This document shows positions 1-7,535 of a DNA stretch of 29,838 bases, one piece after another; the first letter of the stretch is position 1; every line of letters begins with the position of its first letter. A program made the position numbers and the translations under genes. The notes under the pieces are model-generated. The model worked only from the letters and a program-made list of their open reading frames with translations. It was not told the DNA's origin and searched no databases. The DNA comes from an uncultured Sphingomonas sp. (GTDB lineage Bacteria; Pseudomonadota; Alphaproteobacteria; Sphingomonadales; Sphingomonadaceae): positions 1 to 29,838 of the forward strand of contig CAMLSA010000032.1 in assembly GCA_946482655.1 (NCBI GenBank), read 5' to 3'.

Positions 1-102
1 GATCTCGCCGAGCTGGTGCGACGGATCGGATCGAGCGGACTGGTGGTGGAAACCAGCGGCACCGCGCAGGGTACGACCAGCATCACGGTGCGTCAGCCAT
101 GA
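1..102 (+). CDS. gspL: Type II secretion protein GspL, C-terminal end (partial)
   Basis: An open frame runs from the window edge and encodes 33 residues ending in SITVRQP before TGA at 100-102. The tail has the alternating pattern expected of the periplasmic ferredoxin-like domain that ends GspL, the inner-membrane platform protein of the type II secretion system. The name rests mostly on context. Its TGA overlaps the ATG of a GspM-like gene by 4 nt (ATGA), and a GspN-like gene follows, which is the usual gspL-M-N order. The N-terminal actin-like domain and the membrane helix lie outside the window, so the call cannot be tested further here. Confidence 0.6.
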   Translation, partial: DLAELVRRIGSSGLVVETSGTAQGTTSITVRQP

Positions 103-569
103 TCGCGCGGGCCCGGAACTGGTGGCGGGAGCGAACGCCGCGCGAGCAGGGCCTGCTTGCGCTGCTCGCGTCGATCGGCGTGCCGATACTGTTATGGTAC
201 GGCGTTGTCCGGCCGTTCGACCGTGCGCTGGAGAAAGCCCATCTGGTGCGGGACGCCAATGCCCGGAACCTCGCCGAGGTGCTGCTGATGGCGAACAGGG
301 TCAGGACCGCTGACCGGCCCGGCCGAGGCGGGCAGCCCGTCGATCATCTGGTCCGCTCCGAAGCCGAAGGCGCGGGTTTCACGGTGGCGAGCACCGTGCG
401 GGACGGCGACGGTGCGGTGCTGACGATCGACGCGGTTCGCTCCGAGCCGTTCTTCGCCTGGATCGCGGCGGCGAAGCGGCGCCATGGGTTGATCGTCACG
501 CGGCTGAGCGTGCGGCCCAACAGCGATTCGACATTGTCGGTTTCGGCGCGCTTCATCCGGGCGCGCTGA
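99..569 (+). CDS. gspM: Type II secretion system protein GspM
   Basis: This 156-residue protein has a short basic cytoplasmic N-terminus, one membrane helix at about residues 18-37 (LLALLASIGVPILLWYGVV) and a periplasmic remainder. The periplasmic part has a helix around 40-70 and a small alpha/beta domain at about 85-156. This is the size and topology of GspM, which binds GspL in the inner-membrane assembly platform that drives pseudopilus growth. The ATG at 99 overlaps the preceding stop codon, implying translational coupling to gspL. A GspN-like gene follows 16 nt later. GspM sequences are poorly conserved, so the name depends on topology and position in the operon. Confidence 0.8.
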   Translation: MIARARNWWRERTPREQGLLALLASIGVPILLWYGVVRPFDRALEKAHLVRDANARNLAEVLLMANRVRTADRPGRGGQPVDHLVRSEAEGAGFTVASTVRDGDGAVLTIDAVRSEPFFAWIAAAKRRHGLIVTRLSVRPNSDSTLSVSARFIRAR

Positions 570-585
570 GCAGGGGGAAGGCGAG

Positions 586-1290
586 ATGAAGACGATAGTG
601 ATGTTCCTGTTGATCGTCGCGGCGATTTTCGCGGCGATTCCGTTCATCCCGCTCAAGACGGCGGTGGACCTGCTCCAGCTCCGCCGCTTCGGCTTCGAGG
701 CGGCGCAGATCGAGGGCAATATCTGGCAGGGGCAAATGTACGATGCGCATCTCGCCAGGATTCCGCTCGGCGATGTGAGCAGCAGAATGTCGCTCGACGA
801 CATCCTGTCCGGCCGGTTGCGGCTCGACATCGAGGGCAACGACGAGATTTCGCGGCTCAAAGGCGGGTTCAGCTATGGCTTCGGTGGCGCCGGCATCGAA
901 GACTTTACCGTCGGTATGCCGATGATAGCGGGGCCGCCGCCGATCGGCGGCGTCACCTTGATCGTCGACGGGCTCAAGGCGAAATTCCCGGGCGGTGAAT
1001 GCGCCGATGGCAGCGGCGAGGTCCGCGCTTATTTGTCGGGTGCGCTCCCCGCGGTGGGCCTGCCGGGCGAGATGAGCGGTCCGGCCTTCTGCCGCGAGGG
1101 CAAATTGACCTTCGATCTGGCCAGCCCGAGCGGCCGCGAGCAGCAGCAGATCACCGTTTTGTCCATGAAGAAGTACAAGATCCGCGCCTTCATCAAGCCC
1201 AGCTCGCCGCGCGTCGGCGAGATCCTGCTATCCAAAGGCTTCCAGCCGGTCGATGACGGCTATGCCTATGAGGAGGAACGCACCCTCTGA
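586..1290 (+). CDS. gspN: Type II secretion system protein GspN
   Basis: This 234-residue protein has an N-terminal signal anchor at about residues 3-20 and a beta-rich periplasmic domain. The segment around IEGNIWQGQMYDAHLARI (about 43-60) has the W-G pattern typical of GspN, followed by repeated short strands and a cysteine pair near the middle. GspN is an accessory type II secretion protein found in only some systems, and its exact role is not settled. It starts 16 nt after gspM with a GGGGAAGG-type ribosome binding site just upstream, so it belongs to the same operon and is probably its last gene. Forty-three nucleotides separate it from the downstream dsbD-like gene. Confidence 0.85.
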   Translation: MKTIVMFLLIVAAIFAAIPFIPLKTAVDLLQLRRFGFEAAQIEGNIWQGQMYDAHLARIPLGDVSSRMSLDDILSGRLRLDIEGNDEISRLKGGFSYGFGGAGIEDFTVGMPMIAGPPPIGGVTLIVDGLKAKFPGGECADGSGEVRAYLSGALPAVGLPGEMSGPAFCREGKLTFDLASPSGREQQQITVLSMKKYKIRAFIKPSSPRVGEILLSKGFQPVDDGYAYEEERTL

Positions 1291-1292
1291 TC

Positions 1293-1332
1293 GGCGGCTT
1301 CCCAGCCGTTGTCGAAGGGGCCATAAGCCGCC
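1293..1332 (+). repeat. Inverted repeat directly before the dsbD start codon
   Basis: GGCGGCTT at 1293-1300 and AAGCCGCC at 1325-1332 form a perfect 8-bp inverted repeat around a 24-nt loop. The 3' arm ends one base before the proposed ATG at 1334, and the best purine-rich ribosome binding candidate (AAGGGG, 1315-1320) lies in the loop. No T-run follows, so it is not an intrinsic terminator. It could shield or present the dsbD start site in mRNA. That role is inference. Confidence 0.45.
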
Positions 1333-1333
1333 C

Positions 1334-3388
1334 ATGAACCCGTTGAGGCTCCTGCTGCTGCTCTGTGCCGCCCTACTGCTGACCAGCGGCGTGGCGGCCC
1401 GCGCCGCGCATATTCGGGCGATGCTCGAGGCCGAGACGCCGCGCCCGGCACCTGGCAGCCGCGTGACCCTGGCGCTTAGCATGACGCCGGAGAAGGACTG
1501 GCACGGCTATTGGCAGAATCCGGGGGATGCGGGTGCGCCGGCCGACATCGCCTGGACGCTGCCGCGCGGTGTGACGGTCGGGCCGTTGCGCTATCCGGTG
1601 CCGCAGCGGCTGATCGTCCAAGGGTTGATGAACTATGTCTATGAGCGGCCCTATGCGCTGCTTATGACGCTGACCGTGCCGAAAACCATGGCGCCAGGCA
1701 CGCCGATCAGACTCGCCGGCAAGGCGCGCTGGCTTGCCTGCTCACCCGTCATCTGCGTGCCCGAACAGGGGCTGGTGGCGCTCGACCTCGTGGTCGGTGA
1801 CGGCGTGGTGCCGGCCGCCGCGCGGGCACGCTTCGATGGCTGGCGCGCCAAGCTGCCGATGCCGCTGGGGCGGCCGGCCAGTTTCGAGAAGAGGGAGAAC
1901 CGGATCCGGATCGCGATTCCTTTCCCCGAGGGGCGGGCGGTCGCCAATCCCTATTTCTACCCGGCGACCGACGGAGTGATCGATTATGGCGCGCCGCAGT
2001 GGATCAGCCGCCGTGGCGATCGGCTGATCGTCGAGGCGAAGGCCCTGGCGAACCCCGTTGCGCAGGTCAGCGCGATCGACGGCTTGATCGCGATCGGCCC
2101 AGACCGGGGGCTGTCGCTGACCGCGCGGCCGGGACGGGTGCCCGCTGCGGGCATCCCGATCGCATCCACCGATGATCGCGGGCCCGAAGGCGGCGTGCGG
2201 CTCTTTTTGATGGCGGTCGGGGGAGCCCTGCTCGGCGGGCTGCTCCTCAACGCGATGCCCTGCGTCTTCCCGATCCTCAGTCTCAAGGCGCTGAGTCTGG
2301 CCCGCGGCGGCGAGACCAACCGTCACGCGCGGATCGAGGCGCTCGCTTATACCGGCGGTGTGGTGCTGAGCTGCGTCGCGCTGGCGCTGTTGCTGCTCGG
2401 CCTGCGCGCCGGCGGGCTGGCGGCCGGCTGGGGCTTCCAGCTGCAGGACCCGCGGATGGTGCTGCTGCTGCTGCTAGTGGTAACCGCGATCAGCCTCAAC
2501 CTTGCGGGGCTTTTCGAGCTAAGGGCGATCGGTATCGGCGAGGCGATGACGCGCGGAAGCGGGGCGCTGCCGGCCTTCTGGACCGGCGTACTCGCGGCGT
2601 TCATCGCAACGCCGTGCAGCGGCCCATTCATGGCGGGAGCGGTAGGGACGGCGCTGCTGCTGCCACCGACCGGCGCGATCATGGTGTTCACGGGCCTGGG
2701 CCTCGGTCTGGCGCTGCCCTTCCTGCTGATCGGCTTCGTGCCCGCGGTGCGGCGGCTCTTGCCGACGCCAGGAGCCTGGATGGGCAGGCTGCGGCGGATC
2801 CTTTCGGTCCCGATGTTCGCAACCGCTTTGGGCCTCGCCTGGATATTGGGGCGGCAGGCAGGGGTCGATCGGATGGTGCTCGGGCTCGGGGCGGCCCTGC
2901 TGCTGGGGCTTGCCCTGTGGTGGGTCGGCGCCCGGCAGGCGCAAGGCCGGAGATTCAGCTGGGCGCCCGTGCTGCCCGTGGTGGTGGCCGCCGGGGCGCT
3001 GACCTTGCTCGCACCCACGAACAGCTCGGCCGCCCCAGCGACCGAAGCCCGGAAGGGGGGTACCGAGCCCTTCAGCGAGGCGCGATTGGCGGCGCTACAA
3101 GCTCAGAACAAGAAAGTTTTCTTATATTTTACAGCAGACTGGTGCCTTACTTGCAAAGTAAATGAGAAGACGGCGATAGAGCGCGAAGCGGTGAAGCAGG
3201 CCTTTGCGGAGTCCGGTGTGACCATGATGGTGGGCGATTGGACCAACGGCGATCCGGCGATCGGTCGCTTTCTCGAGGCGCACGGCCGCTCGGGCGTGCC
3301 GCTTTACCTGTTCTACCAGAGCGACGGGCGCGTCGAAACGCTGCCGCAGGTCCTCACGCCGGCCCTGCTGACCGGGCTTGCCGGCTGA
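1334..3388 (+). CDS. dsbD: Membrane thiol:disulfide interchange protein, DsbD/ScsB type
   Basis: This 684-residue reductase carries electrons from cytoplasmic thioredoxin across the inner membrane to periplasmic acceptors. I chose ATG 1334 because it begins with a clean signal peptide (NPLRLLLLLCAALLL). The in-frame ATG at 1253 would overlap gspN and add 27 arginine-rich residues. Domains in order: a DsbD-alpha-like periplasmic domain to about residue 270 with a C-x4-C pair (Cys136, Cys141); a multi-helix DsbD-beta region at about 290-560 with the two conserved membrane cysteines in MPCVFPIL (Cys310) and TPCSGPF (Cys428); and a C-terminal thioredoxin domain with WCLTC (Cys604, Cys607). The length and the enlarged N-terminal domain fit the ScsB-like branch better than classical DsbD. 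Codons around the thioredoxin active site are unusually AT-rich (see findings). A DUF1289 gene follows 9 nt later. Confidence 0.93.
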   Translation: MNPLRLLLLLCAALLLTSGVAARAAHIRAMLEAETPRPAPGSRVTLALSMTPEKDWHGYWQNPGDAGAPADIAWTLPRGVTVGPLRYPVPQRLIVQGLMNYVYERPYALLMTLTVPKTMAPGTPIRLAGKARWLACSPVICVPEQGLVALDLVVGDGVVPAAARARFDGWRAKLPMPLGRPASFEKRENRIRIAIPFPEGRAVANPYFYPATDGVIDYGAPQWISRRGDRLIVEAKALANPVAQVSAIDGLIAIGPDRGLSLTARPGRVPAAGIPIASTDDRGPEGGVRLFLMAVGGALLGGLLLNAMPCVFPILSLKALSLARGGETNRHARIEALAYTGGVVLSCVALALLLLGLRAGGLAAGWGFQLQDPRMVLLLLLVVTAISLNLAGLFELRAIGIGEAMTRGSGALPAFWTGVLAAFIATPCSGPFMAGAVGTALLLPPTGAIMVFTGLGLGLALPFLLIGFVPAVRRLLPTPGAWMGRLRRILSVPMFATALGLAWILGRQAGVDRMVLGLGAALLLGLALWWVGARQAQGRRFSWAPVLPVVVAAGALTLLAPTNSSAAPATEARKGGTEPFSEARLAALQAQNKKVFLYFTADWCLTCKVNEKTAIEREAVKQAFAESGVTMMVGDWTNGDPAIGRFLEAHGRSGVPLYLFYQSDGRVETLPQVLTPALLTGLAG

Positions 3389-3397
3389 CCGGCGCCC

Positions 3398-3568
3398 ATG
3401 TCCGTGCCATCGCCCTGCAACGGGGTCTGCGTGATCGAACCGCAAAGCCGCTATTGCCGTGGTTGTTTGCGCACGATCGAGGAAATCGCGGCCTGGGGCG
3501 CGGCAGACGAGCGCTGGAAACGCGCGGTGCTCGAGCAGCTGAAGACGCGTTCCCTCAGGCAAAGTTGA
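3398..3568 (+). CDS. DUF1289 family small cysteine-motif protein
   Basis: This 56-residue protein runs from ATG 3398 to TGA 3566-3568. It begins PCNGVCVIEP and continues with YCRGCLRTIEEIAAW. The four cysteines (Cys7, Cys11, Cys20, Cys23) in a C-x3-C...C-x2-C arrangement, followed by the R-T-x-x-E-I-x-x-W signature, are diagnostic of DUF1289. This is a proteobacterial family of unknown function, and the cysteines probably bind a metal or an iron-sulfur cluster (inference). It lies 9 nt after the dsbD-like gene and is probably cotranscribed and translationally coupled with it. Its last 14 nt overlap the end of the convergent phoD gene. It is easily missed because of its size. Confidence 0.88.
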   Translation: MSVPSPCNGVCVIEPQSRYCRGCLRTIEEIAAWGAADERWKRAVLEQLKTRSLRQS

Positions 3569-5102
3569 GGGCGGGGCGGCCATGTTCGACGACGGCGGTG
3601 CTCAGGGTCGAGATCGTGCCGCCCGGCGCGGTCACCTGATCAACGCCGCGAAACCGCGCCTGCCATAAGGCCGGATTGACCTCGCAGATCATGTAGCCGC
3701 GCCGATCGCTCGAATATTTGAGGAAGGGGTTGTTGGCGCGAATCTGTGCGGCGACCTCAGGCTTGATCCAGGCACTGCCACCCGAGCTGATCGAGGTCGA
3801 TACCAGCTCGACCGCCACGGCATCGCCCTCGCCCGATTTGCGGCGCAGCTCGCCCGCGAAATTCTGATGCTCGTCTCCTGTCATCACCACGATGTTGCCG
3901 AGCCCGGCGAAGCCCGACAACATCCGCTCGCGCGCGGCGTCATAGCCGGCCCAACTGTCCATGTTCCGGATTTTGGCGGGAGCGTCGCCGGTGCGGCGGT
4001 CGAGCGGCATCATCATCACCTGTTGCGCGATCAGGTTCCAGCGACCCTTCCTTTCGCGCAAGGCCTGCGCGAGCCAGGCCTCCTGCGTGCCGCCCAGCAT
4101 CGTCCGGGCGGGATCGGCCACATCCGGGCAGACCGGTTCAAGTTCCCCGCGGCAAGGCTGCTTGCTGCGATATTGCCGGGTGTCGAGGAAATGAACGTTG
4201 AGCAGGTCGCCGAACTGGGCACGGCGGTAGATCCGCATTCCGCTCCCGCCCGGCATCGAGCTCTTCCGGAGCGGCATATGTTCATAATAGGCCTGCATCG
4301 CCGCGGCTCGGCGGAACCCGAAAATCGCCGGATCGGGCTGGCGCGGTGCGACGCTGGTCGTCCAGTTGTTGACGATCTCATGATCGTCGAACGTGGTGAA
4401 CCAGGGGGCATCGCGATGCGCCGCCTGCAGGTCGGCATCCATCTTGTATTGGGCGTAGCGGCGCCGATAATCTCCGATCGTATAGCAATCGGTGCCGATA
4501 TGGTCGCGGACATGGACACGCGGCGATCCGTCGAAATTATAGGCGACCTGCCTGGGGCGGTCCCCATAGATATAGTCGCCATAGTGCCAGATGAAGGCGA
4601 TGTCCTCCTGCGCGAGGTGAGCATAGGCGGTGTAGAGTCCATCCTCATAGGACTGGCAGCCGGCCACGCCGAAGCGGATCCGGTCGAGCGGCTTGCCGGC
4701 CGGTGGCAAGGTGCGGGCCCGGCCCAGCTGGGTGCGATCGCGGCCCGCCACGAAGCGGTACCAATAAGGCCGGTCGGGAGCGAGGCCCGATAGTTCGACA
4801 TGGACCGAGTGGCCGAGCTCGGGCCAGGCGGTGGCGGCGCCTTTCCGGACGACCGTCTTCATGTTGGGATCGTCGAACAGAAACCATTCGATCTCGACGG
4901 GCCCGGTCGGCATTCCGCCATGCTCGTCGAACGGTTCGGGGCAAAGCCGCGTCCAGATGACGAAGCCGTCGTGGCTCGGATCGCCCGAAGCGACGCCGAG
5001 TCGGAAAGGAAAGGCGGTGAAGAGCTGCTGCGTTCGAAGGATGGTGGGTGTCGCGAGCAGGCTGGCGCCCACCCCGGCAAGCAGATTGCGGCGGGAAATC
5101 AT
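3555..5102 (-). CDS. phoD: PhoD-type alkaline phosphatase/phosphodiesterase, Tat-exported
   Basis: This 515-residue secreted phosphatase of the PhoD family hydrolyses phosphomonoesters and phosphodiesters outside the cytoplasm, using Fe/Ca in characterised members. The N-terminus SRRNLLAGVGASLLA is a twin-arginine signal (Arg4-Arg5). Family motifs in order are LGVASGDP (about 35-42), GVAGCQSYEDG (about 145-155, with the metal-ligand cysteine 149), HYGDYIYG (about 173-180), FDDHEIVNNW (about 238-247) and MTGDEHQNF (about 407-415). Length is normal. ATG 5102 has AGGA about 8 nt upstream. It lies 54 nt downstream of a TonB-dependent receptor on the same strand, so the two may be cotranscribed. 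It converges with and overlaps the DUF1289 gene by 14 nt. Confidence 0.95.
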   Translation of the reverse strand: MISRRNLLAGVGASLLATPTILRTQQLFTAFPFRLGVASGDPSHDGFVIWTRLCPEPFDEHGGMPTGPVEIEWFLFDDPNMKTVVRKGAATAWPELGHSVHVELSGLAPDRPYWYRFVAGRDRTQLGRARTLPPAGKPLDRIRFGVAGCQSYEDGLYTAYAHLAQEDIAFIWHYGDYIYGDRPRQVAYNFDGSPRVHVRDHIGTDCYTIGDYRRRYAQYKMDADLQAAHRDAPWFTTFDDHEIVNNWTTSVAPRQPDPAIFGFRRAAAMQAYYEHMPLRKSSMPGGSGMRIYRRAQFGDLLNVHFLDTRQYRSKQPCRGELEPVCPDVADPARTMLGGTQEAWLAQALRERKGRWNLIAQQVMMMPLDRRTGDAPAKIRNMDSWAGYDAARERMLSGFAGLGNIVVMTGDEHQNFAGELRRKSGEGDAVAVELVSTSISSGGSAWIKPEVAAQIRANNPFLKYSSDRRGYMICEVNPALWQARFRGVDQVTAPGGTISTLSTAVVEHGRPALNFA

Positions 5103-5156
5103 CGTTCCTGACTGCGCCTCCAGCGTTGCAGCCTTATGACTCCCGCGCCAGCCCGG

Positions 5157-7457
5157 TCAAAGGATCCATCCGGTTTCGATCAGGAAAGTGCGTTGAGGAT
5201 AGGGGTGGAACACCCAGGCCTTGTCGTTGGTGAGATTGTTGATGCCCGCCGAGATCCGGAAATTGGCGTGGATGCGGTGGGTTATCTTCGCATCGAGCTG
5301 GAGCAACTCGGACACATAGCCATAGGTGTCGCCGCGCAGCAGCCCGTCGATATCGCTGTTCGGCCGTGAGGCGTAGCGCACGCCCAGCGCGAAATCGGTG
5401 GCCCGGTCGATCCGGTAGCGAAGATTGGCGTTGAGGCGCCAGCGCGGAATACGCGGGAATTGCACGCCTTCAGAAGCGGGATCGGCGCGATTCCGCACGG
5501 TTTCCGCATCGATCCAGGCCGCATTGGCGTCGATGTCGAGTCCCTCTGTCGGCCAGTCGCGCGTCTCGACGATCAGTTCGGCGCCGACCTGCCTCGTCAG
5601 GTCGATATTGCGGAAGAGGATGCTCGACACGCCATTAGGGCTGAAGCCGAGAAAGCTGAAGATCGTGTTCCGTACGCGTTGATAGAACAGGCTGCCCGTC
5701 ACCTTGACGCGGCCGAGATCGCGGCGCAGCAACAGATTGGCATCACGGCTTCGCTCGGGCTTAAGATTGGGATCGAAGCTATTGATATTGAACGAACCGT
5801 CGCCGTTGAGCGAGCCCTGAAACAATTCTCCGACCGTCGGAAAACGTGTTGCGGTGGCAAGGCTCAGTTCGGCTGCCCAGCCAGGCGCGAACGTCCAGCG
5901 TGCCGACAGCTTGGGATCGATCTTGTGGTCGCGCCGCGGCGCGTAGAGCGACGTGATCGGCCCCACCGTGCGTCCGCCGTCATAGGAGCGCCAGAACTCC
6001 GCGCGGACGCCCGGCGTCACGGTCAGATCGTCGCCGACGCCGATCGCGTCCTCGGCAAAGATCCCGATCGTCCGGCTCCTGCCGCGGGTCCGGTTGGCGA
6101 AGGTGCGGCCGGTCGCCTCGCGCCAGCGCATCGTTGCGAAGAGCGACTGATCGGTGCGGTAGCGGTTGGCGTTGAGACCGAAGGCGAGATCATGGGTGCC
6201 GATGGTCCGCGTCGCGATGAGGTCGAGCGTGTACCAGTCGGTCGGGCCTTGTTCGATCAGGATGCCGGGGCCTCCGGCCAGGCCGAAGACATATCCGTTC
6301 GATCGGCGTATCCTCTGGCGATCGAATTGCAGGGTCGACAGGTTGGCGCTGACGTCGAACCCGAGGAGCGGCGCGGAGACCTTGAGTCCGCCGAGCCATT
6401 CGTCCTTGTCTGCAACGCCCTGATTGAAGCTGATGAAGGGATTGAGCGTGTAGGCGGCGCCGTTGAGCAGCACGCGGCCGCCATTCGCCGGCGAGCCATG
6501 GAAGGGCTGGCCGGTCAGGGTACGCAGATAGGTTCTGGGATCGAGCTGGCGCTCCCTGCTCCACCAATAGGTGAACAGCGCCTCGACATGAACGTTGCCG
6601 CTGTCGAAGCGAAGCTGGGTGCGAACCTGATCCTGCCGCGTGTGCGCGGTTGCATAGTCGCCCGCGATCGGCGTCGGGATCTGCAGATCGGAATCGACGA
6701 CGCCGCCCGCGATCGGCGTGGCGGGAGCGCCCGGCGGCGCCGCGGCGAGTTGATAGAAGAGCAGGGGCTGCGTGTTGTTCTCGAGCCGCCGGCCCGACAA
6801 GCGGACCGAAAAGGGCCCTTCCGCCTGCTTGAAACCGAAGCCGGCCTCAACCGAACCACCCCACAGGCTCTCACTTCTATCATATTGGCGATAGGGCTGG
6901 ATGAAGCCCTGGAGGGCGCCGAAGGATTCGGTCCGCTCCGGCGCGCGGGTGGTGATGCTGATGATCCCGCCCATGGAATTGCCCGGATAGCGCGCAGAAT
7001 ATGGGCCGTAGACGACATCGAACTGGCGTACCTCGGTGGGGCTGACGATGCCCCAGGCGGGCGGGAAGGCGAAGCTGTTGCCCAGGAAGTTGGAGATGAC
7101 GAAACCGTCCACCATCACCAGCGAACGCGCGCTCTGGGTGCTGTGGGTGCCGCGGATGCCCGCCACGGCGGCGTTGTCGCCGAAGTAGCGGGTGCGCACG
7201 AACACATCGGGCGCATATTTGATCAGATCCTCGACGTTGACGGCGTTGACGCCGGCCAACTGCTTGTCGCCTAGACTGATCGACAGACCGCGCGGAGCGA
7301 TGCTGATCGGCCGGTCGCGCTGACCGACGACAAGGATCATTTCGTCGAACTGTTCGGCCTGGGCGGGCGAGCAGGCGAGCGGCGCGCAAGCAGCGAGTGC
7401 GACAAGCAGCGATTTGACCGCTGCGGGGCGTTGAGGCTTAGCGCGATCCATCGACAT
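5157..7457 (-). CDS. TonB-dependent outer-membrane receptor, ligand unknown
   Basis: This 766-residue outer-membrane transporter has a signal peptide to about residue 35 (ending AQA), a TonB-box-like segment MILVVGQ at about 40-46 and a plug domain at about 50-165. The plug holds VNVEDLIKYAPDVFVR, the IRGTHSTQ segment and YGPYSARYPGNSMGG. The remainder is a beta-barrel ending in INNLTNDKAW and a C-terminal strand that closes with GWIL. The ligand cannot be read from the sequence. The next gene, 54 nt downstream, is phoD, which makes a phosphate-ester or related nutrient possible (inference). ATG 7457 has no good ribosome binding site, and ATG 7451 is an alternative. The 102-nt gap before it holds a tandem repeat, an inverted repeat and a possible leader peptide. 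Confidence 0.92.
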   Translation of the reverse strand: MSMDRAKPQRPAAVKSLLVALAACAPLACSPAQAEQFDEMILVVGQRDRPISIAPRGLSISLGDKQLAGVNAVNVEDLIKYAPDVFVRTRYFGDNAAVAGIRGTHSTQSARSLVMVDGFVISNFLGNSFAFPPAWGIVSPTEVRQFDVVYGPYSARYPGNSMGGIISITTRAPERTESFGALQGFIQPYRQYDRSESLWGGSVEAGFGFKQAEGPFSVRLSGRRLENNTQPLLFYQLAAAPPGAPATPIAGGVVDSDLQIPTPIAGDYATAHTRQDQVRTQLRFDSGNVHVEALFTYWWSRERQLDPRTYLRTLTGQPFHGSPANGGRVLLNGAAYTLNPFISFNQGVADKDEWLGGLKVSAPLLGFDVSANLSTLQFDRQRIRRSNGYVFGLAGGPGILIEQGPTDWYTLDLIATRTIGTHDLAFGLNANRYRTDQSLFATMRWREATGRTFANRTRGRSRTIGIFAEDAIGVGDDLTVTPGVRAEFWRSYDGGRTVGPITSLYAPRRDHKIDPKLSARWTFAPGWAAELSLATATRFPTVGELFQGSLNGDGSFNINSFDPNLKPERSRDANLLLRRDLGRVKVTGSLFYQRVRNTIFSFLGFSPNGVSSILFRNIDLTRQVGAELIVETRDWPTEGLDIDANAAWIDAETVRNRADPASEGVQFPRIPRWRLNANLRYRIDRATDFALGVRYASRPNSDIDGLLRGDTYGYVSELLQLDAKITHRIHANFRISAGINNLTNDKAWVFHPYPQRTFLIETGWIL

Positions 7458-7477
7458 AGTTTCGGCTGTTAAACCGT

Positions 7478-7501
7478 CGCGATATCTCGCACAATCTCCT
7501 C
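7478..7501 (-). other. Possible seven-codon leader ORF before the TonB receptor
   Basis: On the minus strand a GAGGAG Shine-Dalgarno-like sequence (7496-7501) is followed at once by GTG CGA GAT ATC GCG ACG GTT TAA, a potential peptide MRDIATV. Its stop is about 13 nt upstream of the receptor ATG at 7457, which lacks a good ribosome binding site of its own. This could couple translation or regulate the receptor. Spacing from the core GAGG to GTG is 5 nt. The peptide is so short that chance cannot be excluded. Confidence 0.25.
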
Positions 7502-7523
7502 AATCCTACTTAAATCCTACTTA
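7502..7523. promoter_or_regulatory. Perfect 11-bp tandem repeat, candidate regulator site
   Basis: AATCCTACTTA occurs twice in immediate tandem (7502-7512 and 7513-7523) in the 102-nt gap upstream of the receptor-phoD pair. An 11-bp period puts both copies on one face of the helix, as in boxes bound by OmpR/PhoB-type dimers. Written as CCTACTT-AAAT-CCTACTT it has the 7+4 geometry of a Pho box, but the bases match CTGTCAT poorly (3 of 7). The regulator is therefore unknown. The site is about 45-66 nt upstream of the receptor start. Confidence 0.5.
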
Positions 7524-7535
7524 CACTGTTGTTTT

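Noticed and set aside
1253..1333. Earlier start of the DsbD-like gene at 1253
   Set aside because: It would add an arginine-rich stretch before a perfect signal peptide and overlap gspN by 38 nt.
5460..7274. A 604-codon open frame antisense to the TonB receptor gene, with similar long antisense frames over glgP, the oxidoreductase, glgX, pgm and the alpha-glucosidase
   Set aside because: High GC makes long stop-free antisense frames common. The products lack recognisable motifs and have skewed Arg/Ala/Gly/Asp composition, while the opposite strand carries clear families.
7502..7523. Calling the tandem repeat a genuine Pho box
   Set aside because: Only spacing agrees. The 7-mers match the CTGTCAT consensus at 3 of 7 positions, so it is listed only as an unassigned regulatory repeat.
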